This document shows positions 44,924 through 57,298 of a stretch of DNA of 62,157 nucleotides, piece after piece. Below the pieces are notes generated by a model that saw nothing but the letters and a program-made list of their open reading frames with translations, did no database searches and had not been told where the DNA came from. This stretch comes from Podochytrium sp. JEL0797 (taxonomy: Eukaryota; Chytridiomycota; Chytridiomycetes; Chytridiales; Chytriomycetaceae). How positions within the stretch are numbered: the stretch's first letter is position 1; each line of letters starts with the position of its first letter. Both the position numbers and the translations under genes were made by a program. The stretch spans positions 1 through 62,157 of the forward strand of contig JADGJG010000043.1 of assembly GCA_027596195.1 (NCBI GenBank). The letters are read 5' to 3'.

Positions 44924-46914
44924 TTATAATGGAATCTGTTGAATAAACCCTTCCTGCGTCCCCACTGCCACATAACTCAAATCCCTCGGAAACCGCACAC
45001 ACATGATCCCCAAATTAAAGCACCGAATCTGGCGCAACTTGACTCCGTTGGTCGTGTTGAAAATCGTCACGTTGTTGTCAAACGAGCCTGTGGCAAAGTA
45101 TTCTCCATTCGGACTGAAGCAGACGGTGCATGCCCATGAGGGCGCGATGCTGATTTTGTAGAGCTCGTTGCCGCTGTTGTAGTCGTACATGCGGACGGAG
45201 CTGTCTCGAGAAACTGTGACAAGATAGGATGGACGCGTCATGGCGAGGTCTAGAATGTAGTCGCGATGGTCTTCGATATATCTGTAGAGGCAGGGGTATC
45301 AGCTCGTTCGGGAGGGGGGAAACGCGCATCTCACCTCTTTGGGGCCAGATTTTTCGAGCCAATCACAAACTTGATATCCCAAATAAACACCTACCAAGAA
45401 CCACATTTAGTCGGAATGAGCAGCTATACAAAGCCAATACCTTATGATCCAAACCAGCGCTCACGATAAATCTGCCATCTGGAGAAAATCGGACCAACTT
45501 GACCCATCGCGTGTGCTTTTTGATCACCCCTACGCATTGGCCGTTGTTGAAGTCCCACAACCGGACAGAATTATCTGCAGAGCCGGAAACAATATATCTC
45601 TTGTCGCTCGACACATCGCAACACATCACACTGTCGGTGTGTCCGACCAATGTTCTCTCACACGAAGCAGATTGTGAATTCCAGATTTTGATTGTTCTGT
45701 CAAAGCTCGAACTGATAATATGAGAATCTGCAAATTCAAGTATTAGCGTGTGCCATCATGTCCGGAATCCGAACCATCTTTCGTGAAATGAACATCCGTA
45801 ATGATACTCTTGTGCCCAACATATTGCGACAAGCAAATATGACTATTAACAGCCCTCAAATCATGAATCCGAATCATCGTATCATACCCCCCACTCAACC
45901 ACATATTCGAATCAAACGCCGAAAACTGCATCGTCTTGGCGCCCTCTTTATGCGCCGCCACAAAATTGGGGAAAATATGCACATCAACAGCCACAAACAA
46001 GTCATGCACGAGTTCAAACTTTTTGTACAGAGTTTTGAGTTTCGAACGCGGGTTGCCTTTGCTTTGGCTTGAAGGGCGGATGGTTAAGTCGATGACTTCC
46101 TTCATGCGTGTGCGGAGCATGGAGGGGTCGCGGAGTTCTTGGAGGGTCACGTTTTGGAGTTCGCGGTTCAAGAGGTCCCATACGGTTTTTAGGGAGTTGG
46201 AGACGAATTCGTTGGAGAGGTCATGTGCGATGGCGTTGAACTTTTGATAAACTTCTTTCTGTGTGGTCGTTCAGAGCCGAATTGCTGAGAAAAGAGATTG
46301 AAGCGTACCAAATCCAAAAGCTCCGCAAAGGCCAACACGAGAATCACGTTCGACTGACACACGAGCAGATAATCAAGCGACTTGTTGATGGCAAAGTAGC
46401 ATAAATTCACATCCCTCTGCATACTGATTTTCATTTCAATGTCGGTGGGACCATCCTGCAACAATCCGCGGCGAGGTTGAGCAGAAGATGGATTTGACGC
46501 GTGGAACTCAAACCCCTTGTCGGGTGGCTGACCAACCGCCATGCTGCTAATCTTTTCAATCTCCGACTTTCGTTTGCTGCCAACCTTCTCAGGCTCACTA
46601 CTTGGCGACGAAGACCGCGAACTATGCGGACTACCCCCCTCAAACGGTTCCGACCCAAGTTGCGATTCAGTCCCATTCGGAGCACTCCCCCCCGCAATCG
46701 CGTCATTCTTTCTCACGACCATCCCGTCTAAATCACTCTTTTGTCTCATGTCGTCAAAGGATCCGAGATCCTCATCGGCCGTGGAGACTACGGCCGCGTC
46801 GTCCTTCTTTTCGAATTTCCACACCTCTTCTTTTTTGACTTCGTAGTCTTCTTCGGTTTTTTCTTCGAGTTTGGTGGTCATTGTGGCGAGACCTTGGCCG
46901 ATGCGGGGTGTCAT
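44924..46914 (-). CDS. WD40-repeat protein
   Basis: Exons 46914-46309, 46258-45775, 45727-45441, 45390-45335 and 45281-44924 (596 residues). A charged, Ser-rich N-terminus of about 140 residues is followed by a helical part (DVNLCYFAINKSLDYLLVCQ, then KEVYQKFNAIAHDLSNEF). About six or seven WD repeats follow: SGGYDTMIRIHDLR, GHKSIITDVHF, SSSFDRTIKIW, GHTDSVMCCD, SGSADNSVRLWDF, SAGLDHKVFIWDI, TVSRDSSVRMYDY, TGSFDNNVTIF. It should be a beta-propeller scaffold; I cannot name an ortholog. Part of its 3' end is duplicated at 42755-42955. Confidence 0.8.
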
Positions 46915-47068
46915 TTCCTTTTAAAACGCGGTGAGAGGATCTCCTCACGTGGGGAAATTGCCAAACCTCGATCTGAATATAACACTTCTTCACAGCCCTC
47001 CTACTCAATCCGAATCTGCAAGAAACAGCTCAAGCATCCACAAAATTCTGCAATCCAAATCGCAAATC

Positions 47069-48696
47069 TTACAAGGTCTCAAAAGTACGCATGATCCGAG
47101 TGGCTTCTTCAATCTCTCCTGCCTCAATCATATGGATCTCCCTCGCGACTCTTTTCAACGCGTAGTCCTCGTCTCCCATTCCAGCCGAGATTTCATTCGA
47201 CACGTCCCATCCGTAGAACCAGTCGCATAATTGGTTGTACGCTGTTGAAAGTTTGTCAGGACGTGAAACGACTTCGCACAGTGAGCGTATGCACCTGATC
47301 GATAATCGGCGCCATCCGCGTCTCCACGCGAGTTAAAGTTTTTGATGGCGGATTCCAGGTTTTTGTTTTCCTTGGGCCGGAACGATTTGTAAAAGTGCTT
47401 GAGGATTTTGACGTTGAGTTTCTCGGCGACTTGTTCGAGCTCGTATAGTCTGAATGCGGGGTTGGTGTCAAATCAAATCATCTATCATCTCCACCGAGGC
47501 AGGTGGGTGATGAATTCTGGAAACTCACGTTTTGAGGCTCTCCATTTCCTGTCAAAAACCGATGTCAAAAAATAACGCGACAAATTTTCAATTCTGAATT
47601 CTGATTTTCCTCACAGCCCAATCACAACCGTATCCAATTCACTCCGATAACAACTATCCCCCAACAACGCCTCCCGAAACTTATCCAACCTCACCCCACC
47701 CTTCCCCCCAACAACCCCACTCAACGAATCACAAACCTCCTCCGCAACCGCATACCACTCCACCAACTCCACCCTCGCATAACTCACAAACACACCCCTC
47801 AAATTCTCACACGTAAAGTACTTGACACCCTGCACCGTTCCATTATGTTTCCCCGCGGGCGTGTCGAGTTCGAGACCGATCCAGTATCCTGTCGCGAATT
47901 TCGTTTCCCCGACGTGTCGGACTGTGCCCGTGCGTCCGTCGGCGCGGAGACGCACGCGGTCGAGGAGGGTGTATTTGTGGTGTGTGATTTGGGAGAGGAA
48001 GAGGGAGAGGTCGGAGGGGGTGAGGGTTGAGTCTTGGTCGTGGTCGAGGACTTTGAAGAGAACTGGTGGGGGGTTTGAGCGAAAATTATGAAGGGGTGGT
48101 TGTGGGGAGAGTGGACACACAAACATTTGATTCGGTCTTCCATCGTGAAGGCTTTCCATTCGGCGAGTTTGGACATGTATTCGTCAAACGAGATTTCTTT
48201 TCCACTTGGGAACAAGGTGTAAAACACCTGGATAGAAAATCGCATCAGAATCGTCCGACCGCCAGACGCGGAAACGCGAATAAAACCACATCTCACCCGA
48301 TTCAACAACCAATCCAATTTCAACTGTTCCGCAAACAACGGCGCTTCAGACTTGTTGTCGACATACACTTTGGCACCCTTTTGCAAGGGGAGTTTCCCTT
48401 TCGCTTGTTTGTCTTTCTCCACTGGAGGCGCGCCGCCTTTGATGGGAGCAGGGAGGTTCAACGGGGGCGCGTTGCTGAGATAATCGGAGGTCAGGATCGG
48501 GGCTTTGAGGGCGCGGTATCTGGGTTGATTGTGAGTCGTCTGACTGGAAACGCGTTTGTTTGACAGCTGAATAGGGCGGGATCGCAACGAACCGTCGGAA
48601 CGCGAATTCAACTTCTGCGACAGAGAATCCTTTTGCGCAGTATCGATAAATGTCCTTGACGGGAAGGTGCGCGTCAGTCGAAATTCCTTGTCCCAT
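47069..48696 (-). CDS. EF-hand and CAP-Gly domain protein with N-myristoylation-like start
   Basis: Exons 48696-48593, 48519-48297, 48227-48125, 48062-47626, 47548-47529, 47449-47295 and 47241-47069 (404 residues). The N-terminus MGQGIS fits the myristoylation rule (MGxxxS). A recoverin-like helix (FSVAEVEFAFRRYRAL) and a canonical EF-hand loop (DHDQDSTLTPSD) precede a CAP-Gly domain (RVRLRADGRTGTVRHVG, GYWIGLELDTPAGKHNGTVQ). A coiled region (EMESLKTLYELEQVAEKL) and a C-terminal helix follow. This suggests a calcium-responsive microtubule-binding protein at membranes. Domains are clear; the donor ending exon 4 is a choice between two. Confidence 0.7.
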
Positions 48697-48820
48697 TTTT
48701 GAATCCTTTTTGCGACAATCACACAAACCCCAATACGCCAAAAAACAAACAAAAACAAAACACCACAAACAAAGTAGTCGCTTTATTTGTATCAAAAGCT
48801 AGAGAGTAGTAAAAAGTAGT

Positions 48821-49623
48821 TTACTTGTTCTTGGCCTTCTCCTCCTCAGCAGCCGCCTTGGCACGAGCCTCTCTCTTGCCCTTCAACTTCTTGTCCGAAC
48901 GAGCCATACGGAGCGCAAGGTAAGCACCAGCAGTCTGCACACCGTCAATCTTTCTAGCCAAGTCGGTCTGAGCGGGCTGGACAATGGGCATGACGGATCC
49001 GAGGGACACCTGGGACGCAGCGGCGATAGCCTCCTTGGTGGCGTCACCCTTCTTGGGCTTGTTGGCCTTGCGGGGCACAAGAACAAGCTTGCTCTTGTAC
49101 TCAATGAGACGCGCAACGTTGGTTTGCATACCCTCGACGCTGCGGTTCTTGCGGCGGTGGTCGACAGAGACTCCGATGGTGAGGGCCTCCTTGCGGTTGA
49201 CACCGGCGAGCTAATTAAAGTGGAGTTTAGAGATGGGAGTTTCGAAGGGTTTCGTTTCGAAAGGGGGAGTTGTGCGCGTTTGCTGATTCCATAATGACGT
49301 CTGCTTGTCCCGCGTTTCCCAAATTCCTTCCAACCCTCCGACCCCAATCCCCCTCCACCCCCCAATCCGAAAAGAATACACACCTTGAGCTCATCCAAAG
49401 AGAATCCACGTCCAGCTCTGAGCTTCATGTTGTATCTCACAGTCGGGGCACGGATAGCCGGGCGGAGGAGACCATCAATGGGGCGCGGGGCAATGGCAGC
49501 AGCCTTCTTGATTCTGTTTACTCTTCTCGTCTTCTTGGCACCGGGCTGGTTGAACCAGGTCTTGACGCGAGTTTGCCAGCCTTTGCGGAAGTGCTGGTTG
49601 GGCAAGACGTTGTTGTGCTTCAT
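48821..49623 (-). CDS. RPL13: 60S ribosomal protein L13 (eL13)
   Basis: Exons 49623-49384 and 49210-48821 encode 209 residues, normal for eL13. The N-terminus [20 protein letters not shown] and the stretch [19 protein letters not shown] are highly conserved in this protein, as is [10 protein letters not shown] after the intron. The intron (GTGTGT...AATTAG, 173 nt) is longer than most here. The C-terminus is Lys/Glu-rich, as usual. It is a structural component of the large ribosomal subunit. Confidence 0.96.
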
Positions 49624-50823
49624 TTGTCAAATCTGGGTTTGAAGGAGATGTTTAGTGATCGTGGGGTTGGGGTTGCGTGTGTGGTTGGGAGTAGTTTCGA
49701 GAGTTTCGGCTGGGTTTGTGACGGGGTCAGAGGTTCGTGATTTCGCAGCCCAGCTTCCTCCCGACATCACAGTCTCCCACACGATTCGAATCGAATTGAG
49801 CTGCTGATTCGTGCCATTCCAGCAGGATCGTGGGGTCGAGGCGGATTTGAATACGAGATGGCATCTCGTCGCATCAACGTCACATTCGATCTCCATCCAC
49901 CCAGTCCTTCATCCGCTCCATCCATGCATCGCAATCGGTCTGTAATCATCTATGCACTCTGACGGTAATGGTTCGAGGTGGTGCCGGTGGTCGGTTGCGG
50001 TGGGGATGGGTGTGGCGAAGGGGTCAGGTACGCACAGAGTCTTGAACTGAAAAGAGAGCCCAAAAAATTCGCCAACACCCAACCAACACAGAATCACAAC
50101 TGAATGTAGAGAAGCCGAACGCCGGGAAGTGGTAGAGTTGTTCTTGAGCTGGTATCGATACGCACGGAGTGTGCTGGTCGAGTCAGACTCTCGGGCACTT
50201 GCTTGTCTTGAAGCTTTCTCCTTGCCGGTGCGTATTCTCAATCTCAGGCCTTCTTGGTTTGCGAACCGATTCGCAATTCGCGATTAGTCGAACGTGCACA
50301 ATGGTTGTCATGTTTTACAGATCAATTCAATACAGCCATTAAGCCCTCCCTTGCCTCTCCCCTTTTGACAGATAGAATTCGAGCACACGTTTTACCACCT
50401 GTTATAGAGAGCCGAATTCTATCCAGCACTCAAGAGACGTAGGATACGGTTAAGTTTCAATAGAGAATAGGCAAATCGCGTTTGATCGCAAATTTGGTGA
50501 GGAATCCCTTCGCTTTCGTCCGCCAAGTCTCCGAAGAGACGAGATAGCTCACAATAATTCGCCGTATTGGATCAAAGGGATCAATCGCGTCCGATGCCCT
50601 GACTACGACATACATTTAAATCAGCGACGGCCGCGAATTCCACGAGAATTCCACCAAATCAGAACGCGCCCCAGGGCTCCCCCTCCCCCAACCCACTGAA
50701 ATCTACAAATAGACACGCCTCGGAATTCGCGAGTATTTCGAACATTCGCTTTATTTCGGTATTTTCGCTTTTCGACACCCCACGTTCAAGATCTACGATT
50801 CGCAACAACGTACAACGCCCGGC
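49624..50823. other. 1.2-kb intergenic region
   Basis: It lies between two minus-strand genes. It contains the upstream region of RPL13 and several short shadow frames, but no domain, tRNA, repeat or conserved ORF that I can support. Confidence 0.4.
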
Positions 50824-51218
50824 TCACGCTTTCGATTTCAAAAAGTCAGGCATTAAGGCCATGAAACCAGAATCCTTGTTGGAAGCCTTCTGCTGTCTCT
50901 CCCATTCTTCCTGCACGAGTCTGAGTCTGAGAATCTGAATTGAAAGGGTCAGCGGGACCGTGCGACGCAAACATAGGATTGTCTCACCTCCTTCCTGTGG
51001 TACAGACACTCCTGGTAGTCCTCGTACTGCAGCAAGCACTGTTTGGGCGAATCTGCCTGGGCGAAGCAGGCGGCATAGTCCTGGAAGAACGAGAAGCAGC
51101 GGCCACGTCCGCCAGAGGTTCCGAAGCCTAGTTATTATAATAAGGAGATGGCGAGTTATAGTAACCATAACGGGTAACGGGGAATCAGGAGTGAGATCAC
51201 TCGTTCACCTGAGGCCAT
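50824..51218 (-). CDS. NDUFS5: mitochondrial complex I subunit NDUFS5-like (twin CX9C)
   Basis: Exons 51218-51209, 51127-50988 and 50934-50824 encode 86 residues. MASGFGTSGGRGRC is followed by two CX9C motifs (CFSFFQDYAAC and CLLQYEDYQEC) and LYHRKEILRLRLVQEEW. The twin CX9C pattern and the EDYxECLxHxKE stretch are those of the 15-kDa NDUFS5 subunit, imported into the intermembrane space by Mia40. The first exon holds only ten coding bases. It is divergent from SF3A1, with 41 bp between start codons. Confidence 0.88.
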
Positions 51219-51259
51219 TTTCTTCGATTTTTCTGTGTCAAAGAAATCCGGCTGCGCAA
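51219..51259. promoter_or_regulatory. 41-bp bidirectional promoter space between NDUFS5 and SF3A1
   Basis: The two ATGs face away from each other and only 41 bp separate them. Core promoter elements must overlap transcribed or coding sequence, or the shared first introns. Confidence 0.6.
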
Positions 51260-53740
51260 ATGGCCACTGCGGAAACGCCCTCTGAAATCATCCCGCCGCC
51301 AGGCATCCGCGAGATTGCCGACAAGACGGCGCGGTTCATTGCAAAGAGCGCAAATGGAATCCAGTTTGAGGAGCGTTTGAGAGAAACAAACAAGAACGAC
51401 CCAAAGTTTGGCTTTCTGAACCAGGCAGATCCGTACCACAGGTAACTAGTTACTAGTAGTAGTAGTACTAGAACTAATCGGTAACCACTCTCCATAGGTA
51501 CTACAAGAACAGAGTTGCCGAGTTTTCGCAGAATCCACCTGTTGCACCAGTTGGTACGCATTCGGTTTAATTTACTAGGTACAGAGTACTAATTCGTTGT
51601 ATAGAAAAGGTGCAAGAAACGGTGCAACAGCAGAACCAGGCGCCCATTGTCCCCAAAGAAACCATCAAAGAATACGACTTTGTGTACGAAATGCCTTCTC
51701 TTTCGGCCCAGGATTTGGACGTGGTCAAATTGACGGCGCAGTTTGTGGCGAGAAACGGAAGGGCGTTTTTGACACAGGTGTGTTTTTCATTCCGGTGTTT
51801 TTCCACAGCAAATTGACACGACAAAAAACCAAAAGCTCGCCGCCCGCGAACAGCGCAACCCGCAATTCGATTTCCTGCGCCAAAACCATTCCCTCCACCC
51901 CCTCTTCAACACCCTCGTGGCCCAATACACAAAAATCCTCATGCCCATCAAATCCCAAACCCAACACCTCAACGACCTCTCCATCTCCCCACTTCCCCTC
52001 CTCAAATCCGCCGAACTCCGCGCCCAACGCCGCATCGAAATGCTTCAACAAAAGAAGGAACGCGACGCCGAAGCCGAGCTCGAGAAACGCGCGTTTGCCG
52101 AAGTCGATTGGCACGATTTTGTCGTGGTGGATACGATCGAGTTTGTCGAAGGCGACGAGGAGACGGCCGAGTTTGCCGTTCCCGTGAGTGTTGAAGACCT
52201 CAAGGGTCTCAGTTTGGTCGAAAAGGCGAGCTTGAATCCCGACGCGAATGTCCCTCCACCGCCCTCCACGCGTGCGCCAACGCACCCTCCCGCGCCTTCC
52301 TTCAACAACGACAATGAAGACGACCAGGAAATGGACATGGACGACGATTCCGGCGACGACGCCCCCACACCCGCAACCACCACCACCTCCGGATCCAAAC
52401 CGGCACTCATCCCGCGTCTCATCCCGACCAAAGTCTCGAACGTCAACATTCGCGCCAACTACGCTCCGAAAGTCGGTAAACATACGCACAACGAGCCAAC
52501 GCAGTTGTGTCCGCGGTGTGGACAGGCCGTCAAAGTCTCTGAAATGGCTGAACACATGCGTATCGAGCTTTTGGACCCCAAGTGGCGCGAACAGCAGAAG
52601 GCCGCGGACGCCAAAAAGAGGGACACCAACTTGAGTGCGGTGGATGTAGCGCGCAATTTGAACAAGTTGTCGGACTACCGTACCGATATTTTCGGGGGTG
52701 GCGAGGACGATGGGGGCAAGAGAAAGATGGAGGAGGAGAAGGAGAAGGCCAAGGAGAAGGTTGTGTGGGATGGACACAGTACGAGTATTGGGGCCACGAC
52801 GCAAAAGGTGCAGATGGCCGCGATGGAGAGTCAGATGGAGAGTATGAAGAATCCGCACATGTTTGTGGCAGAGGATATGGCGAGAGTGGGGCCGCAGCTT
52901 CCGGTGAGTAGAGGCTCTTTTATTGCGTTTCGAAACGGAGTGTTAAATATTCTTGTCTACACCCCAGGGCCAACAATCCCGCCCCATGCACCCATCCCAA
53001 CCTGTAATGAACACCCTCCCCTCCAAACCCGCCTTCTCCTACCCACCCGAAATGATGGCTCCCCCCGGCATGTCCTCCGCCCCACCCCCAGGAATGATGC
53101 CACCCCCGGCCATGCCCGTCCCATCCATGCCCGGAATGCCCGCTCCCATCGCGTACCCCGGTGGATCCGTTCCTGTCGCGTACCCTGGCGGATTCAACCC
53201 GCCTCCTCCCCTACCACCCGGCGGTGCGTACACTCAGGGGCCACCACCGCCGCCGCCGGGTGTTCCGGCGATGGGGTACCCTGGTCATCAGGCACCGCCG
53301 CCTCCACCGCCTGGCGCGGGAGGTTATGAAGACGGAAGGGAGGCGAAGAGGGTGAAGGTGGATGCGGGCGAGTCGGGGTTGATTCCGGAGAGCGAGTTTG
53401 TGGCCATGTATCCCGTAAGTCTCCCCTGTGTTTGTGTGCGCAATTCAGTGTATTTATTGACCTTTTTCGCGAAACGCAGAACCCAATCACACTCCAAATC
53501 CACGACGCATCCACCTCCCAAACCCACACTCTCCCCTCCATCCCCATCACGACAACCATATCTCAACTCAAAGACATGATCAACACCCTCGTTCCGACCC
53601 TGCCGGCCGGGAAACAGCGACTCGCGATGCAAACGAGTGGATCGTTTTTAAAGAATGGGGAAAGCACGTGTGGGTATTATAATTTGAGGGAGGGTGATGG
53701 GTTGGTTGTGAAGTTGCAGACTCGGGGTGGGAGGAAGTGA
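51260..53740 (+). CDS. SF3A1: splicing factor 3A subunit 1
   Basis: Exons 51260-51441, 51498-51553, 51605-51777, 51809-52903, 52968-53414 and 53480-53740 (737 residues). SURP module 1 (IREIADKTARFIAKSANGIQ, then FEERLRETNKNDPKFGFLNQ, DPYHRYYKNRVAEF), SURP module 2 (LDVVKLTAQFVARNG, NPQFDFLRQNHSLHPLFNTL), the central charged region with RANYAPKV, a Pro-rich stretch, and a C-terminal ubiquitin-like domain (NPITLQIHD to LVVKLQTRGGRK) appear in the usual order. It is part of the U2 snRNP SF3a complex that recognises the branch site. Length and order match the family. Confidence 0.96.
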
Positions 53741-54089
53741 TTTTTGTGAAATCGCGCGTGCTCTTGCAAAATAAAGAACGCGTTTTTTCCCTTCAAACGT
53801 GCAAGACTGGTCCAATTTCCGGCCAATCAGTTTCGATTTTCCATGTTGCTCTCTGACACTGGTGAATTGACGCGAGTGGAATTGCCGACTATACAAGAGT
53901 TCGGGGAGTTCCAGCTAGATTCAACTCGTTGCGATGGAATAGATCGAGTTCAGGGGTTTCAAAGCTGACTTCAAGAGAATGAAAAGAACTCAAAAGCGTT
54001 TTAATGGGAGAGGATGTGAAATTAGAGGAATTCCAAAAAAGACGTGGTTACATATATGGGATGGAAAAAGGGGGTGTACAAAAACACTT
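53741..54089. other. intergenic
   Basis: 3' flank of SF3A1 with AATAAA near 53771; nothing else supported. Confidence 0.4.
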
Positions 54090-54500
54090 TATTCAAATGG
54101 AAACACCTCATATTCTTCGATCTCAGAAATAATTATTCTGTACGGTTGTTGTGTAGTTCCCAGAAACTCGCCCGGAGACCTCTCTTGCGAAATCTTCGAT
54201 GTTCGGTATGATATGCAGTACATACAGATCTCGAGTTACCCCAAAAAAAGAACCAAACATGCTAATTCCTTCGATTCCAGAAGCCAAAGGCGGGGCATCA
54301 CGGGCAGTAGCATGCGCCACTCCGTCACATCTCCAACAACAGGCGTCCCTGCAAACAGACACAATTCATTCACAGCAATCCACATTCCACTCGAATTCCG
54401 CGCAGAATCCACGAACTCTCCAACAATTCTTCGATGGGAAGTCTTGATCACAGTCAACGTGTTGCGCTTTCCGTCACAAGCCTTGTGAAACTCGTCGTTG
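54090..54500 (-). pseudogene. TLDc-domain relic (D2)
   Basis: The minus strand shows VTVIKTSHRRIVGEFVDSAR, IAVNELCLFAGTPVVGDVTE and, after frameshifts, GEFLGTT and EIEEYEVFPFE. These match the TLDc domain of the intact BTB-TLDc protein. The BTB part is missing. Confidence 0.7.
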
Positions 54501-54714
54501 CTGAACTCGTGTTACACTTCCGTAATACTGTGCAAAGCGCGGAAGGAATAAACCGAGGAAGAGTTGATTCATTTGGACCTTATAACGCATTTGGACGTTG
54601 AGGTCAATAACGTGAAACATAAATATCGCACCAGACGCCTTCCTCCCGGTCACAGAAAGAAAACAAGGCAGCCCGCACATACCACCCCATCTAATATTTT
54701 ATTTTGAGAACACC

Positions 54715-54810
54715 ACCCACATTCACATTGAAACACCTCGTATTCTTCGATATCGCAAATATAATTGCCATTTGGGGTTTTGTCGGTTGTACCCAAAAAC
54801 TGTTGGAAGC
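54715..54810 (-). pseudogene. TLDc C-terminal relic (D3)
   Basis: The minus strand reads FLGTTDKTPNGNYICDIEEY and EVFQ, the last about 30 residues of the TLDc domain. Isolated fragment. Confidence 0.6.
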
Positions 54811-55099
54811 CGTCTTAGGGCAGACTATCGAGTCATGTGATCTCTTACGTAATGAGTGGATATATAAGCGAGTGTGCTGTTTCACAATAAAACTATTCAC
54901 TTCTTTCCTCTAAACTCCTCCGTTTCACTCTGTCATTCCACCACTTGACCAACTCCCCCAGCTCCTACGCACCAGCTACCGGCCTGCCCCGTTGCCACAG
55001 TGCAATAAAAACTTTGTCCCCACCTCTTGTGAAATCTTTGAAATCGCGTTGGATTTACAAAACCTTTCGAAAGAATAAAGAGGCAACTCAAACCCAAAT

Positions 55100-56240
55100 A
55101 TTTGCCCCATCACCGCATCTCCTTTGATTCCCGAAGCCAAAAAACTCTGAATCGCGAGTAGTTGGATACACTTGCCAGTCCGTTACTCTTCCAACTCGAG
55201 GAGTCCCAGGAAACAGACACATTTCATCCACAGCAATCCACTGCCCACTCGAATCCCATGCAGAATCGACGAATCCTCCAACAACTCTTCCGTGGGAAGC
55301 CTTGATCATAGTTAATGAGTTTCACTTTCCATCACACACTTGGTGAAACGGGTGGGCAGAGAACTCATGTTCCGATGCGCGAACGAGTAGTCTCACTCGG
55401 GTCGGAATAAACGAACAGAATCCTTGAAGCTTGGGCAAGAGGGAGGTGAATGGACCAACATCCAGCACGTTTGAATTGTCCAACCGCGTAGACTTTAAAA
55501 CGGTGCCGACAACGCTTTCAAAATGCACTTTCACCAGCGACTGGATGGCCGTATGAAGAAGGGGCATATAAGAAAAAACACCTCTTGGAAGGATGCTGGC
55601 TCGAGAGAACACAGGCCAACTGCAGGGACCAAGTTGGCAATGTCGTCGCGCCCCTCAACGGCATCAAAATCGGGGGTGATTCCTGCTTGAATCGAGAGTA
55701 TCTTGCAATCTTGCTGAGCATTGGCCAAACCAATCAACAGCCTCCACTTGCTGACATTCCCCAACCGCTTGAATCGAATATATGCGTCCAACTGTTCGCC
55801 ACTCTTACCACGTAATACATCGCGTCCGAATTCAACCGCTTCCACCATGTTTGAATCCGCCCTCAAGAGAGCTGCATCTTTGATTTCCTGGTGGGCGAAG
55901 GAGTCGCGCAGTACGTAGAACTCGAGAGCATTTCGTGGCGTGAGGAAGTTGGAGGCGAAGTGTGCGAGGCATTGGTTCTTGACAGACGGAAGAAGAAGCT
56001 GGTCTGCCAAGAGGGCAACCTTCGAAAGCATCGACTGTTCAACCTTGGCAGTCCCAGTGTAGATGAATTCCAGGATCACAGTGATCGTTTCGATTTCCAC
56101 ATCAGGATGGGACAGCACAGCCCTGAGGGACTTCGATCTCTTCGTATCAATCTCAACACTAGGGATCCAAGCGGATGGCATTGTTGGAGGAGACCAGGGA
56201 GGTTTCGGGGGCAAGCCGTAGGATACAGTGGAAGGGATGC
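55100..56240 (-). pseudogene. decayed BTB-TLDc copy (D)
   Basis: From about 56240 down: ETSLVSSNNAIRLDP, then a deletion of the BTB core with a frame break. The frame re-opens at VEIDTKRSKSLRAVLSHPD and runs through the linker to about 55590. A frameshift follows; the TLDc start (VRLLVRASEHEFSAHPFHQV) ends at a TGA where CGA is expected (CDGKR to CDGK-stop, about 55320). VVGGFVDSAWDSSGQWIAVD continues to a lost C-terminus. Several lesions; pseudogene. Confidence 0.85.
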
Positions 56241-56273
56241 ATTTTTTCAGCATTTTTTGCTCGAAAATCAAAA

Positions 56274-57220
56274 ATGAAAACGGCGGTCCTAGTTGACGAA
56301 GTGTCTCCCTCTGTGGATTCCTCTGGCAACGACACGGTGATTCCCGTGCGGCAACTTCTTCTATTACTGGATGATCTGGGAGTAAGTTCTGTCAAATCCA
56401 TGTGGCTCTAATGCCCTCTATTCAGACCAATCCCCGCATCGGATTTGCCGTAGTGAATCCGACCGAAGCTTCGCTCGTTTCTGAATCCGTTGATTCCGAT
56501 GGCTTCAGTTCGCAGTGGCCATCCAAAACGGCCGGGTACCTGAGCGGAACTCCCACGCCCGTGTTGTTCCAACTGCGGAACATTGTGCAGATTGGCCTCC
56601 GCTTCTTTGAGACTCGATCCGAGGCTGCGAAGCTGCGCATTCTCAGCCATGGAAAGATGTCGGACCATTTGGGACTCGTGCAGCAACTCATCGAGGCAAT
56701 TCCTCCGATTATTCCCACGACCGAATCCGAACAACACGCATCTGACGATGTGGATCCGAAGGAATTGGAACACAAGCTGGCTGAGTTGGAAAATGATACA
56801 GATCTGATTCAGCTGCTGTTTACGGCGATTCGACAGAATCAATCTCTCGAGTTGAAACTCAAAACCGCCGAACGTGCGCAATCGGACGTGTTGGATAAGC
56901 TATTATCGCTGCAGAAGCGGTTAGATATCCAGAAAGCGGCGGTATCGGCAAGTTCTGAGAAGGTATTGTCGAAATCAATCAAGCGCATGCGCGCGTTGAT
57001 CCCCCTCGCCCCCCCTCGCCCCACCCCACCCCCGCTTCTCACCTCATATCCTCCAGATCTCCTCTCCCACCATATCTCATTAAATCACGCGAAACTCCAG
57101 ATCCCCACTCTTGAATCCCTCCAACTGGCGCAGTCGACGGGTTCTTCGAATTCTAATTTGTGGATCGGAGCACTGATTGCCGTCCTGCTTTCCATCATAT
57201 TGATTTTATTCTTCAAGTAG
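56274..57220 (+). CDS. tail-anchored coiled-coil protein, unknown family
   Basis: Exons 56274-56381 and 56426-57220 encode 300 residues. The N-terminal half has PVRQLLLLLDDLGTNPRIGF and LRNIVQIGLRFFETRSEAAK. Residues about 140-215 are predicted coiled coil (KELEHKLAELENDTDLIQLL, LKLKTAERAQSDVLDKLLSL). A Pro-rich stretch follows, and the last 22 residues are a single hydrophobic helix (NLWIGALIAVLLSIILILFF) ending in Lys, typical of a tail anchor in ER or mitochondrial outer membrane. TAD3 starts 78 bp downstream on the same strand. Confidence 0.75.
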
Positions 57221-57298
57221 ATACTGTATTAAAAGCGCGTAGATTGTTCCTGCAGGAGTGCTGGATCCTTTTGTTTTTTTCTTTCTCCCGATCTCCGA

